Origin: Oligoflexus tunisiensis
GTDB lineage: Bacteria; Bdellovibrionota_B; Oligoflexia; Oligoflexales; Oligoflexaceae
DNA: 64,000 bases
NCBI RefSeq assembly: GCF_001748245.1
Contig: NZ_BDFO01000001.1
Location: forward strand, 7,120,346 to 7,184,345
Direction of reading: 5' to 3'
A model generated the notes under the pieces. It worked only from the letters and a program-made list of their open reading frames with translations, had not been told where the DNA came from and ran no database searches. Below are positions 8,095-17,137 of this stretch, piece by piece (position 1 is the first letter of the stretch; every line of letters begins with the position of its first letter). The translations under genes and the position numbers were made by a program.

Positions 8095-9507
8095 TCAAAA
8101 CGCAACACCCTGCGGGAAACGCGGGAAGGGAATCACATCCCGAATGTTGGCCATACCAGTGACATACTGCACAAGGCGTTCGAAGCCAAGACCAAATCCA
8201 GCGTGAGGGCAACCGCCGTAACGACGGAGATCCATATACCAAGCCAGATCATCCGGGTTGATGTGCACGTCCATCATACGTTGGCGTAGAACATCAATAC
8301 GATCCTCGCGCTGCGAACCGCCGATAATTTCGCCAATACGTGGCACCAGGACATCCATGGCTGCCACAGTCTTATTGTCGCGGTTCAGGCGCATATAGAA
8401 CGCTTTGAAATCCTTGGGATAATCGGTCACGATCACAGGCTTCTGGAAGACGGTGTCGGTCAGATAGCGTTCATGCTCCGTCTGCAGATCGATACCCCAC
8501 GAGACGGGATATTCAAATTGCACCTTGGCAGCGCTCAGTTCCTTGACGGCTTCTGTGTAGCTGATGCGACCGAACGCATGTTCGCCCAGATCCGCGATCT
8601 GTTCCGGCGTCATATTCTTATAGTGTTGACCCAAAAAGCCGAGTTCCTCGGGACAGCGGCGCACGATCTCGCGGAAGAGGAAGCGCAAAAATTCCTCAGC
8701 CAGCACCATGTCATCCTGAAGGTCCGCAAACGCCATCTCGGGTTCGACCATCCAGAACTCCGCCAAATGGCGGGTGGTGTTGGAATTCTCAGCCCGGAAG
8801 GTCGGGCCAAAGGTATAGATGTCACCCAGGCCAAGGGCCATGGCTTCCCCGTTCAGCTGACCTGAAACAGTCAGGTTGGCTCTCTTTCCAAAGAAGTCCT
8901 GCTTGAAGTCGATCGCGCCCGTGGCGTCCCGCGGCAGCTGGTTGAGATCCAGGGTTGTGACCTGGAACATCTCGCCCGCACCTTCGCAGTCCGAGGCGGT
9001 GATGATCGGCGTATGGGCCCACTGAAAGCCGTGGCCCTGGAAGAACTCATGGATCAGCATCGCCAGCTGGTTACGCACGCGATAGACCGCACCAAAGGTA
9101 TTCGACCGACCGCGCAGATGGGCGATGTCCCGCAGGAACTCGAGCGTATGCCCTTTTTTCTGGAGGGGATAATCATCGCTGCAGCCACCCAGGATATCGA
9201 GCTTGTCGACGTGAACTTCCCAGTCCTGGCCTTTGCCTTCCGACTTTTTCAGAACGCCATCGACGCGAATCGCGGCTCCGGTGCTGACCTCTTCGAGTTT
9301 GCCGAAGCTCGGATTATTGGCATCAACCACAAGCTGCAGATCGCGCTGCGAGGACCCATCGTTGACAACAACGAAGGCAACATTCTTGGAAACCCGCTTG
9401 GAACGAACCCAGGCGCGAACTGTGACGGACTGTCCCTCACGACCTTGCTGCAGAATATGTTTGACGCGTTCACGTAGCACGATCTTATTCCTTCCATCTG
9501 GTGGCAA
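8095..9507 (-). CDS. asnS: asparaginyl-tRNA synthetase
   Basis: This class II synthetase charges tRNA-Asn. An OB-fold anticodon-binding domain (about residues 20-115, VRAWVRSKRVSKNVAFVVVN) is followed by the catalytic core. Motif 2 is FRAENSNTTRHLAEFWMVE and motif 3 is GFGLGFERLVQ. The 470-residue length matches bacterial AsnRS. The TTRHLAEF context and lack of an AspRS GAD insertion argue for Asn over Asp. The N-terminus (MPPDGRNKIVLRERV) is a little long, and a start at an internal GTG is possible. Presence of AsnRS means the organism need not rely only on tRNA-dependent amidation for Asn-tRNA. Confidence 0.96.
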   Translation of the reverse strand: MPPDGRNKIVLRERVKHILQQGREGQSVTVRAWVRSKRVSKNVAFVVVNDGSSQRDLQLVVDANNPSFGKLEEVSTGAAIRVDGVLKKSEGKGQDWEVHVDKLDILGGCSDDYPLQKKGHTLEFLRDIAHLRGRSNTFGAVYRVRNQLAMLIHEFFQGHGFQWAHTPIITASDCEGAGEMFQVTTLDLNQLPRDATGAIDFKQDFFGKRANLTVSGQLNGEAMALGLGDIYTFGPTFRAENSNTTRHLAEFWMVEPEMAFADLQDDMVLAEEFLRFLFREIVRRCPEELGFLGQHYKNMTPEQIADLGEHAFGRISYTEAVKELSAAKVQFEYPVSWGIDLQTEHERYLTDTVFQKPVIVTDYPKDFKAFYMRLNRDNKTVAAMDVLVPRIGEIIGGSQREDRIDVLRQRMMDVHINPDDLAWYMDLRRYGGCPHAGFGLGFERLVQYVTGMANIRDVIPFPRFPQGVAF

Positions 9508-9515
9508 AGATTAAG

Positions 9516-10796
9516 TCAGAGTTGTGCAGTGCCTCGGGAATGCAGGACGGGCGGGTTCAGATGCGGTCCCTGACTGAGCAGCCGCGGGCGTTCCATCTGA
9601 ATTTCGGCCGTTTGCTGGATATAATGCTCTTCCCTTTTGATCATCTGCTGCCATTTTTCAAAGGGCATGCAGGCATCACCACGACCTTGACCCGTTTCGC
9701 AGTAAACTTCGTAATATACTGCCAGCACATTTCTGGCAACTCTGTACCAGTTGAACTTCTTCACCTGCTCGAAGCCGCGGCGGCGCATTTCCTCCCGCAG
9801 GCGGCGATCGCGGATCACCCGCGCCAAAGTTCCAGCCAGTTGAGCGCAGTCATATGGACTAACCATGAGCGCAGCATCACCGACCACCTCGGGCAGCGAG
9901 CTGGTATTGGACGTCACCACAGGAGCTCCGCTCGCCATTGCTTCCAGTGGCGGCAGTCCAAAACCTTCGTAAAGGCTCGGATAGGCCACGACCATGGCCT
10001 TGCGATAATACTGCTTCAGCTCCTCGTCGCTGACAAAACCCTTGAAGACGACGTCGTTGTGAAACTGCTTGATCTGCAGGCGCACGGCCGCAAAAAGGGG
10101 ACTTTCGCCACCGATCAAAATCAGCCTGGTCTTCAGATCCGGATTGTCGGTCCGCAGCTGTTCAAAGGCCTCGATCAGAGTCGCAATATTCTTCCGGGGC
10201 TCCAGCGAACCCACATAGAGGATGTAATCACCCTCCTCCTCCAGACGGCGTTCCTGCACCAGACCCGAACCAAAGGTCTGATCCACAGCCCAATAGATGA
10301 GTCGCACCTTGCTGGCATCGACCTGATAGAACTGCAGGAGGTCATTGCGTGAATTATTGCTGTTGGTGATCACGCGCGAGGCTCGCCTGGCGAGTCGCGG
10401 AATGGCAACATTATAGGCGGTGTGAAAGAGATAGCTGTACCACTGTGGATTCACCACGAAGCAAAGATCGTGAATGTGCACGATCGAAGCGCCGCGATAG
10501 AAAAGCGGGGCCATGTTCGCGGGTGAATGCAGAATATCCACCTTATGCTTTTTCGCCAGGCGTGGCAGCACGAACTGCTCCCACAGGTGGTTGCGCAGGT
10601 TTTCGCCAACCTTCAGCCGGCTCGTCACCAGCTTGACGTTCGGGTAATTCCATTCCTTCGCCTGCTCCTCGCCGGTGAAGAGAATGTATTCGTTTTCCCG
10701 ATCGATTTCGAAAAGGGTTTTCACCAAATTATAAGCAGCCCGCTGAACGCCCGTTCTCTTGGCCACCAAAAAACGCCCGTTTATTCCTATGCGCAC
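9516..10796 (-). CDS. family 4 glycosyltransferase
   Basis: This is a 426-residue GT-B enzyme of the GT4 type. It probably transfers a sugar from a nucleotide donor to a lipid-linked or surface glycan. Visible features are the N-terminal MRIGINGRFL with TGVQRAAYNL, the donor-domain start DYILYVGSLEPRKN, and the E-x7-E motif region YPSLYEGFGLPPLEAMASG followed by SSLPEVVGDAA. A tail of about 60 residues after the fold is polar and variable. Its start is 2 bases from the stop of the next glycosyltransferase, so the two are translationally coupled. Confidence 0.9.
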   Translation of the reverse strand: MRIGINGRFLVAKRTGVQRAAYNLVKTLFEIDRENEYILFTGEEQAKEWNYPNVKLVTSRLKVGENLRNHLWEQFVLPRLAKKHKVDILHSPANMAPLFYRGASIVHIHDLCFVVNPQWYSYLFHTAYNVAIPRLARRASRVITNSNNSRNDLLQFYQVDASKVRLIYWAVDQTFGSGLVQERRLEEEGDYILYVGSLEPRKNIATLIEAFEQLRTDNPDLKTRLILIGGESPLFAAVRLQIKQFHNDVVFKGFVSDEELKQYYRKAMVVAYPSLYEGFGLPPLEAMASGAPVVTSNTSSLPEVVGDAALMVSPYDCAQLAGTLARVIRDRRLREEMRRRGFEQVKKFNWYRVARNVLAVYYEVYCETGQGRGDACMPFEKWQQMIKREEHYIQQTAEIQMERPRLLSQGPHLNPPVLHSRGTAQL

Positions 10797-10798
10797 GC

Positions 10799-11980
10799 TT
10801 AACCTCGCTCGCGTCCAGATTCATTCCGCAGGGGGCCAGTCGATGCCAGCGCGGCTAGGGCTGGATCCGAGCTTTCAGACAATGGCTGCCGTTCACAGAG
10901 TTCATAGACCTTCAGTGTTTTTTCGATCATTTGATCCCAGGAGAAACGCCGGGAATGGACTAGACCCTTTTGATGCAGGACGTCGCGGAGACCGCGATCA
11001 TAGACACCCTGCTCCAAAGCCGAGGCGATCGCCTTGTAGTCGAAGGGATTGGCAAAGATGGCATTGTCGCCCACCACCTCAGGCAGGCTGGACGATCGGG
11101 CCACCACCACAGGCGTGCCACAGGCCAGCGCCTCCAGCGGCGGCAGTCCAAAGCCTTCGTAGGTGGAAGGATAGACAAACAAATCCGTCAGGGAATACAC
11201 GGCCGGAAGGTGGCATTCCTCGATGAATTTTGAAAAATAAATCTGATGCTTCTTGCCGTAATTTTCCGCAATTTTGATCAAATTCGCATCCGTGGGGCTG
11301 GCCAGTACCAGCGGAACATCCACATTGGAATAGCAGTAGGCGCGCACCAGCTGATGCACGTTCTTATGCGGCTTATTGTTGGAAACACAGAGGATAAATC
11401 GCTCCGGCAGACCATAGATATCGCGGACATACTCCAGATATTCACGATCCATGATCGGCCGATAATCCTCGGATACGCCGTTATAAGTCACAAAGATCTT
11501 CGAGGGATCCAGGTTCAGGGTGCGGACGATTTCCTTTTTGCTGAACTTGCTCACCGTCAGAATAAAACGCGAACGTTTGATGCTGCGGCGCACCACAAGC
11601 TGGTAATACATCTGATGAAAAAGCGTATAAAACTGCGGCAGAACCATGTGATTCAGATCGTGAATGGTCATGACCATCGAACAGGGCACAAAGATTGGTG
11701 CCACAAACGACGGGGCATGAAACAGGTCAATCCGCAACTGACTGAGCAGCTTAGGAAGCTCCCTCTGCTCGCTCAGGCTGATCCACGGCGCCTGCGAGGT
11801 CACCAGCTGCATATGGGCCGGCCATTCCTCATTGAGAAGAGGGGAGCCGCGATTGACAAAAATAAAGAACTGATGCCGTGAGGGACCATTTTTCAAGCCA
11901 TTCAACAGCTGAAAAACATAGCGCGCGATGCCGTGCATGCTGCCCTGTTTGATCATCCGGGCATCTATTGCAATCCGCAC
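10799..11980 (-). CDS. family 4 glycosyltransferase
   Basis: This 393-residue GT-B protein resembles its downstream neighbour: MRIAIDARMI with HGIARYVFQLL at the start, FILCVSNNKPHKN opening the donor domain, and YPSTYEGFGLPPLEALACG with SSLPEVVGDNA carrying the E-x7-E residues. The similarity suggests an ancestral tandem duplication. It is first in a two-gene unit. The acceptor is unknown; lipopolysaccharide or exopolysaccharide assembly is the usual role. No polymerase or flippase gene is nearby, so this is not a full polysaccharide locus. Confidence 0.9.
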   Translation of the reverse strand: MRIAIDARMIKQGSMHGIARYVFQLLNGLKNGPSRHQFFIFVNRGSPLLNEEWPAHMQLVTSQAPWISLSEQRELPKLLSQLRIDLFHAPSFVAPIFVPCSMVMTIHDLNHMVLPQFYTLFHQMYYQLVVRRSIKRSRFILTVSKFSKKEIVRTLNLDPSKIFVTYNGVSEDYRPIMDREYLEYVRDIYGLPERFILCVSNNKPHKNVHQLVRAYCYSNVDVPLVLASPTDANLIKIAENYGKKHQIYFSKFIEECHLPAVYSLTDLFVYPSTYEGFGLPPLEALACGTPVVVARSSSLPEVVGDNAIFANPFDYKAIASALEQGVYDRGLRDVLHQKGLVHSRRFSWDQMIEKTLKVYELCERQPLSESSDPALAALASTGPLRNESGRERG

Positions 11981-12077
11981 GTTTTCCTCCTCAACGCTTG
12001 CTCGAACGCCTCATCTTTTCTCAGCCAATGGCAAAAGTCTAGCGAGCCCCCGAACTAAAGACCAGCAACAAATGGAA

Positions 12078-12119
12078 AAGCCCAGAGGGACCGTACCGAA
12101 TCACGGTCCCACTGGGCTT
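12078..12119 (-). terminator. strong intrinsic terminator
   Basis: A 17-bp stem with one A-A mismatch (AAGCCCAG-A-GGGACCGT, then its complement) surrounds an 8-base loop. On the minus strand it is followed by TTTTCCATTTG. It lies 31 bases beyond the stop of the outer-membrane protein gene at 12150. Confidence 0.82.
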
Positions 12120-12149
12120 CATCTAGTTCAGATTGGCAGTGACGTTCTC

Positions 12150-12809
12150 TTAGAATGCCAGGCCGAGTTCAATACCGGGCTCCAAATGACTCATCATGCG
12201 CCGCTGCAGTGAAGTCAGGTCCTCGGGATTCGTGAGCACTGTGCCAGTTTCCTCGGCATCCTTCATCGTGCTCTGGAAGTGGCGGATGCCAATATAGGCG
12301 CCGACCGAGAAGGGGATCGACTCGGCAACATAGCGATAGCCGGTGCGCACCTGAGCCGTGGGACCGGAGCCTTCGAGGGCATGACGGACCTTGCCGTCTG
12401 CATTCAGGCTGGCGCCCTGAATATCCTGGTCGGCGACGGGTGTTTGATCCCAGTAGCCCTTCACCTGACGGTAGCCGAAGCCGATCGACCAGTAGCCGCC
12501 CGACAGCCTCTTGGGATTGCTGTATTGCGAATAAAGCAGCGCGACCTGGGACGCTTTCATCATCAGCGAGTCGCCGTTCTTCTCTTCGATTTCCTTGTCG
12601 GAATACATTTCGCTTTCGCCCATCATATTCAGCTCAAGGCCCAGAGAACCGTAGCCGCGCAGGTTCCATTCGGCCTTGGTCACCGATTCCCCGCCGAAGG
12701 CGATGATGGGAAGACTCAGGTTCATCGTCTTATAGTTATCAGCGGCATGGGCTGCTGATGAAACCATAAAAATGGACAGACACAGTTTCCAGCCAGCGTG
12801 TTTGCGCAT
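12150..12809 (-). CDS. predicted outer-membrane beta-barrel protein
   Basis: The frame is open far upstream, but the ATG at 12807-12809 has AAGGAGT before it and begins a clean signal peptide (cleavage after SSAAHA). This gives 219 residues. The mature protein alternates aromatic and polar residues in strand-like runs (GYWSIGFGYRQVKGYW, QVRTGYRYV, FSVGAYIGIRHF) and ends in Phe, as expected of a small outer-membrane barrel. I do not recognise a family, and a transport or structural role cannot be chosen. It is monocistronic, with its own terminator. The gene on the other side (12966) is divergent. Confidence 0.7.
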   Translation of the reverse strand: MRKHAGWKLCLSIFMVSSAAHAADNYKTMNLSLPIIAFGGESVTKAEWNLRGYGSLGLELNMMGESEMYSDKEIEEKNGDSLMMKASQVALLYSQYSNPKRLSGGYWSIGFGYRQVKGYWDQTPVADQDIQGASLNADGKVRHALEGSGPTAQVRTGYRYVAESIPFSVGAYIGIRHFQSTMKDAEETGTVLTNPEDLTSLQRRMMSHLEPGIELGLAF

Positions 12810-12965
12810 GGGAAGACTCCTTGCAGCACTTGAGAGAGATCGACTCACTGCTATTGTACAGCTCCGGTTGACAAACGAAAAGCCACCCGGCAAACAGCGT
12901 TGAGTTTGCTCTGAAATCGCGCTAGGCTTGGAACATTGATAAAGTTCAGGAGGGTCACCGTCCCT

Positions 12966-13748
12966 ATGAAAGTTATAGCCCACCGCGGCGCCTGCACCGA
13001 AGCTCTGGAAAACAGCTGGGATGCCTTTCGCAAAGCCGTGGAGGGCGGGGCCTTTCGCATCGAACTCGATGTGCATCTGACCCGGGATGGACATTTGGCG
13101 ATCGTGCACGATGAAAGTCTCGAGCGCACCGCTGGTGTCAAAAAATTGATTGCGGACATGACCCGCTCGGAAGTGGAGCGCACGGTCAAACTCACCAATG
13201 GCGAACCCCTGCCCTTTCTCGACGAGGTGTTTGCCGAGCTTCTGGCCCACATCGAATTCAACGTGGAAGTCAAAAGTCCCGGTCATGCCACGGTCGAAGC
13301 TTTGGCTGCCTTGATTCATAAGCAATCCCTGGCGCAGAAGGTGATCGTGTCGGCCTTCATGGAACCGACTGTGGCAGCCTTTTCCCGGGATTATCCGGAT
13401 ATTCGCAACGCCTTTCTGTGGGATAAAAGTTTGTGGTGGCCTCTGGCCTTTCAACTCGGTCCCAAAAGTTTCATGAAAAAAAATGCGGTTCGCATCTTTC
13501 ATCCGGATGCCACGCTCGTGACACCAGGCATGGTCCAGCAGATCAAGCTGGAAGGCTGGGAAATCTATCCCTACATCGGCCTGCGCCGGGAAACCAATCG
13601 CGAGCAGCTCTGGTCCTATCTGATGACTGTCGGTGTTGATGGTCTTTGCACGAACTATCCGCGTGAGATGCAGCTCTGGCTGCAGGAGGCTATGGATGAC
13701 TCCAACCGTTTCAGCAGCTCGGGCCAGCTGGCACACAGCAAGCCTTGA
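12966..13748 (+). CDS. glycerophosphodiester phosphodiesterase
   Basis: This enzyme hydrolyses glycerophosphodiesters (deacylated phospholipids) to an alcohol and glycerol-3-phosphate. The GDPD signature is complete: IAHRGACTEALENS with the catalytic His near the start, RIELDVHLTRDGHLAIVHDESLERT with metal-binding Glu/Asp and the second His, and VEVKSP later. I placed the start at 12966 because the motif then begins at residue 4 and AGGAGGG is just upstream. There is no signal peptide, so it is cytoplasmic. Its end overlaps the next gene, a lysophospholipase-like hydrolase, by 53 bases. The two would act in sequence on membrane lipids. Confidence 0.92.
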   Translation: MKVIAHRGACTEALENSWDAFRKAVEGGAFRIELDVHLTRDGHLAIVHDESLERTAGVKKLIADMTRSEVERTVKLTNGEPLPFLDEVFAELLAHIEFNVEVKSPGHATVEALAALIHKQSLAQKVIVSAFMEPTVAAFSRDYPDIRNAFLWDKSLWWPLAFQLGPKSFMKKNAVRIFHPDATLVTPGMVQQIKLEGWEIYPYIGLRRETNREQLWSYLMTVGVDGLCTNYPREMQLWLQEAMDDSNRFSSSGQLAHSKP

Positions 13749-14616
13749 TTCACCGGTCGATGGTGTGCCGATTCGTTTTGCGGTTCTGAAACCGCAGCAA
13801 ACGCCGAGGCAGGCGGTGCTTATTTTAAACGGCCGCAGCGAATGGATTGAAAAATATTTTGAACTGCCGGACTGGATGGATCTCGGTGACGATACGCTCT
13901 GGGTGACCATGGATCATCGCGGCCAGGGGGGATCCGGTGGAACGCGGTCCTACGTCACCAGCTATGAGGATTATGCGCTGGACGTGTCCGCGGTGCTGGA
14001 AGCCGTGGCCGAGGACCTGCCCTATGCCATCGTCAGTCATTCGATGGGCGGACTGGTCGCCCTTTATGGAACGCTGCATGGACTTCTTGAGCCGCGTGCC
14101 CTCGCCTTGAGTTCACCCCTGCTGGCCATGCCGACCTCACCTTTGCCTTATTTCCTGGCCAAACCCATAGCCCGTCTGGCATGCAGAACCCGTTGCGGGC
14201 AGCTGTCGACCGGTGCCGGTGGCCACAAAAGACTGGCTTTTGGCGGCAATCCCCTCACCCGTTCCCTGGCCGGGTTCAATCGGGTGTGTCAATCCCCGTT
14301 CCCCTTCGTGCCGCCCACCTTTGGCTGGGTCGAGGCCACGTTTTCTGCCTGTGACGCGATTTTGGATTTGGAAAAAATTCAGACGCTCAAGACTCCGGTT
14401 CGCATCATCGGCGGCTCCCATGAGCAGGTCATCAACCCCGCGGGCTGGTCGACGTGGTGCATGACGGCCGCCCCGGCCTCCCGCGCCCCCATCGAATTCA
14501 TTCGGGTGAATGGCGGGCGTCATGAGCTGCTCAACGAAATTCCACGGATCCGGCAAAGGGCGGTGGACCTGCTCAGGAGCTGGCTCGAGCGGCATCTTCT
14601 GCTACCAGATTCCTGA
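13696..14616 (+). CDS. alpha/beta hydrolase, lysophospholipase/monoacylglycerol lipase type
   Basis: I chose the ATG at 13696 because AGGAGG sits 7 bases upstream, inside the end of the glycerophosphodiesterase gene. The 306-residue protein has the hydrolase_4 layout: VLILNGRSEWIEKYFE, DHRGQGGSGG, the nucleophile elbow VSHSMGGLVALYG (Ser), and a C-terminal NGGRHELLNE with the catalytic His. These are hallmarks of PldB-like lysophospholipases and monoacylglycerol lipases. There is no signal peptide. Coupling to the phosphodiesterase suggests stepwise phospholipid turnover or salvage. Its last 44 bases overlap the convergent gene on the other strand. Confidence 0.88.
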   Translation: MTPTVSAARASWHTASLDSPVDGVPIRFAVLKPQQTPRQAVLILNGRSEWIEKYFELPDWMDLGDDTLWVTMDHRGQGGSGGTRSYVTSYEDYALDVSAVLEAVAEDLPYAIVSHSMGGLVALYGTLHGLLEPRALALSSPLLAMPTSPLPYFLAKPIARLACRTRCGQLSTGAGGHKRLAFGGNPLTRSLAGFNRVCQSPFPFVPPTFGWVEATFSACDAILDLEKIQTLKTPVRIIGGSHEQVINPAGWSTWCMTAAPASRAPIEFIRVNGGRHELLNEIPRIRQRAVDLLRSWLERHLLLPDS

Positions 14617-15565
14617 TGATGGTGGCCACGGGCTGGATCTCGTGAATGCCACTCACGCTCTTGCCGGCTTGAAAGAACTCCTTGTAATTCGCGCCCTTTT
14701 GCAGACTCTGCTTGAGCTGCCAGACCGAACGCAAACTATAGAACATGCGCGCCCAGTGTTTGGTGCGGGCGTTGTTGAGCAGGAAGTTTTCCACAGGGCT
14801 CACCTGCGAGCCCCGTTTTTTCATATAGCCCGTGTTGATCACGGCCACCGGCACCCCGGTTATTTTTTTGGTGAGGATGATATCCTCTTCACGGGCGGCG
14901 AGAATCGCCTGTTTGTAATCCTCGTGCGCGGTGCATTCCTTCGAGGCGATAAATCGCGTGCCGAGCTGCACGCCCTGATAGCCAAGACTCAGCGCCTTGC
15001 GATAATGCGCGGCGTCACCGATGCCACCGGCACAGATCAGGGGCACGCCGAAACCTTTCAGATCCTGAAAAAGTTTTTCGGGTGGCTGCGGACCGGCATG
15101 ACCACCGGCGCGGTTGTTGACGCAGATCAAGCCATGCACACCGGCATCGATGGCCTTCTGAGCCCAGGATTTTTCCGTCACATCATGAAAGATGTACGCC
15201 CCGGTTCCCTGCACCCGCTTCACCACCCAGGCCGGATTGCCCAGCGCTGTGATAAAGAACCGCACGCCCTCTTCCAGAGCGATATCGAGCCATTCCTGAT
15301 TTTTTTCGAGGTACTTCTGTGAGGATTTTTCGATCAGCAGATTGAGACCGATGGGATTCGGCGTCAGAGTGCGAATATAGCGCAAACCCTCACGAAAGCC
15401 ATGTTTGTGCACATATGTCAGCGAAATGGGTTGCACCACACCAATGCCACCCGCTGCGGAGACGGCTGCGACCAGCTCAGGGTTGCTGCATGGATACATG
15501 GCCCCGCCGATGATCGGGTGTTTGATGCCAAGCATGTCGGTAAATGTAGGTTTTGCAGAGGACAT
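14573..15565 (-). CDS. nitronate monooxygenase / FabK-like FMN enzyme
   Basis: This is a 330-residue TIM-barrel flavoenzyme of the 2-nitropropane dioxygenase superfamily. The start (KHPIIGGAMYPCSNPELVAAVSAAGGIGVVQP) is typical. Conserved FMN/phosphate segments are NNRAGGHAG, VPLICAGGIGD and GVQLGTRFIASKE. Members either detoxify alkyl nitronates or act as enoyl-ACP reductase (FabK). The sequence alone does not separate them, and no fatty-acid genes are adjacent. The 3' end overlaps the convergent lipase gene by 44 bases. Confidence 0.85.
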   Translation of the reverse strand: MSSAKPTFTDMLGIKHPIIGGAMYPCSNPELVAAVSAAGGIGVVQPISLTYVHKHGFREGLRYIRTLTPNPIGLNLLIEKSSQKYLEKNQEWLDIALEEGVRFFITALGNPAWVVKRVQGTGAYIFHDVTEKSWAQKAIDAGVHGLICVNNRAGGHAGPQPPEKLFQDLKGFGVPLICAGGIGDAAHYRKALSLGYQGVQLGTRFIASKECTAHEDYKQAILAAREEDIILTKKITGVPVAVINTGYMKKRGSQVSPVENFLLNNARTKHWARMFYSLRSVWQLKQSLQKGANYKEFFQAGKSVSGIHEIQPVATIIRNLVAEDAARASS

Positions 15566-15650
15566 GAAGCCTTCCTTTCCAAAGTGACTTTGCGAGCAGC
15601 TTCGATTTTTGTACCGGAGGCTCTCGCAAAGGTACAGAAGGAAAAGCGGA

Positions 15651-17030
15651 TCAGCACTCGATCACATTCACCGCCAGGCCACCCCTTGAGGTTTCCTTGT
15701 ACTTGGTTTTCATGTCCGCGCCCGTGGCACGCATGGTTTTGATTACGGAATCCAGGGACACATGGTGGGTTCCCTCCCGTTTGAGCGCGATGCGGGACGC
15801 ATTGATGGCTTTGATGGCCCCCATGGCATTGCGTTCAATGCAGGGGATCTGCACCAGACCTCCCACCGGATCACAGGTCAGACCGAGGTTATGCTCCATG
15901 CCGATTTCGGCGGCTTCCTCGATCTGCGAGGATCGTCCTTCCAGGGCCGCGACCAGTCCTCCCGCCGCCATGCTGCAGGCAACCCCGACCTCACCCTGAC
16001 AGCCAACTTCCGCGCCGGATATCGAGGCATTTTCTGCGTAAAGAATCCCAATCGCGGAGGCGGTCAAAAGAAAGCGATACACACCTTCCTGATCGGCTCC
16101 GGAACAGAATTCCTCGTAATAACGCAGAACAGCCGGAATAATACCGGCCGCGCCGTTGGTCGGGGCGGTGACCACGCGGGAACCGGCGGCATTTTCTTCA
16201 TTCACCGCGAGCGCATAAAGGTTCACCCAGTCGAGAATCGAGAGAGGATCCCTCAGGGCTTTCTGTGGATTTTGCGTCAGATCCTTATAAAAATCCGGCG
16301 CACGACGCTTCACCTTGAGGCTGCCTGGGAGCACGCCTGTGTTGCGACAGCCGCGATCGATGCATTCCTTCATGGTTTGCCAGATGCGATCGAGGCCGGC
16401 CCGAATTTCCGTCTCGGAACGCCAGGCCTTTTCATTTTCAAACATGATTTCGGCGATGGACAGGTTGCTGCTGCGACTCATTTCCAAAAGTTCCGCGGCT
16501 GTCTTGAAGGGATAGGGCAGCGCCGTGGTGTCCTTCTTCAGCCGATCCTCCTTCGCCGTGTCCTCGTTGACGACGAAACCGCCGCCGATGGAATAATACA
16601 CGCGGCTATGCAGCTCGTTATACCGGGCATCATAGGCGATAAAGCGCATGCCGTTCGAATGCAGCGGCAGCACCTTTTTGCGGAAGAAGATGATATGTTT
16701 CTTGGGATCAAACTCAATGGCTTTCTGGCCTTTGAGCATGAGGCGCAGGTCACGCTTGATAATCATCAGTTTGCCATCAATGGATTCCGGATCCACCTGA
16801 TCCGGCAGTTCGCCTGAAAGCCCAAGCATGATAGCCTTATCGGTGCCGTGGCCCACGCCCGTCAGGGCCAGCGAGCCGTAGAGCTCAACAGTCACCGTGG
16901 CGACCTGATCGAACACGCCTTTTTCCTCAAGGCCGAGCAGAAAGCGGTGACCCGCCCGCATGGGGCCGACCGTATGTGAACTGGACGGACCAATGCCGAT
17001 CTTAAATAAGTCAAACGTACTGATTGCCAT
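15651..17030 (-). CDS. sdaA: L-serine dehydratase (iron-sulfur type)
   Basis: This enzyme deaminates L-serine to pyruvate and ammonia. I used the ATG at 17028-17030, which has GAGGGGA upstream and gives the usual start MAISTFDLFKIGIGPSSSHTVGP. The one-chain form of about 459 residues carries a beta domain (SSSHTVGPMRAGHRFL) and an alpha domain (APTNGAAGIIPAVL). The 4Fe-4S cysteines lie in GCQGEVGVACS and LTCDPVGGLVQIPC. There is no pyridoxal phosphate site. It is apparently monocistronic. It would feed serine carbon to pyruvate in an amino-acid-consuming lifestyle. Confidence 0.95.
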   Translation of the reverse strand: MAISTFDLFKIGIGPSSSHTVGPMRAGHRFLLGLEEKGVFDQVATVTVELYGSLALTGVGHGTDKAIMLGLSGELPDQVDPESIDGKLMIIKRDLRLMLKGQKAIEFDPKKHIIFFRKKVLPLHSNGMRFIAYDARYNELHSRVYYSIGGGFVVNEDTAKEDRLKKDTTALPYPFKTAAELLEMSRSSNLSIAEIMFENEKAWRSETEIRAGLDRIWQTMKECIDRGCRNTGVLPGSLKVKRRAPDFYKDLTQNPQKALRDPLSILDWVNLYALAVNEENAAGSRVVTAPTNGAAGIIPAVLRYYEEFCSGADQEGVYRFLLTASAIGILYAENASISGAEVGCQGEVGVACSMAAGGLVAALEGRSSQIEEAAEIGMEHNLGLTCDPVGGLVQIPCIERNAMGAIKAINASRIALKREGTHHVSLDSVIKTMRATGADMKTKYKETSRGGLAVNVIEC

Positions 17031-17137
17031 GAATCCCCTCACACGACACCCGATCTTTCGAGTGTACCTGAGACCTACAGAATTGTAAGGGGAGCGGCAA
17101 GGAAGAAGCGGGACAAACCCCGCCGAGGATCATGAAC

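Noticed and set aside
12810..13910. N-terminal extension of the 12150 frame to 586 residues
   Set aside because: The extension is antisense to the glycerophosphodiesterase gene; a signal peptide and ribosome site mark the real start at 12809.
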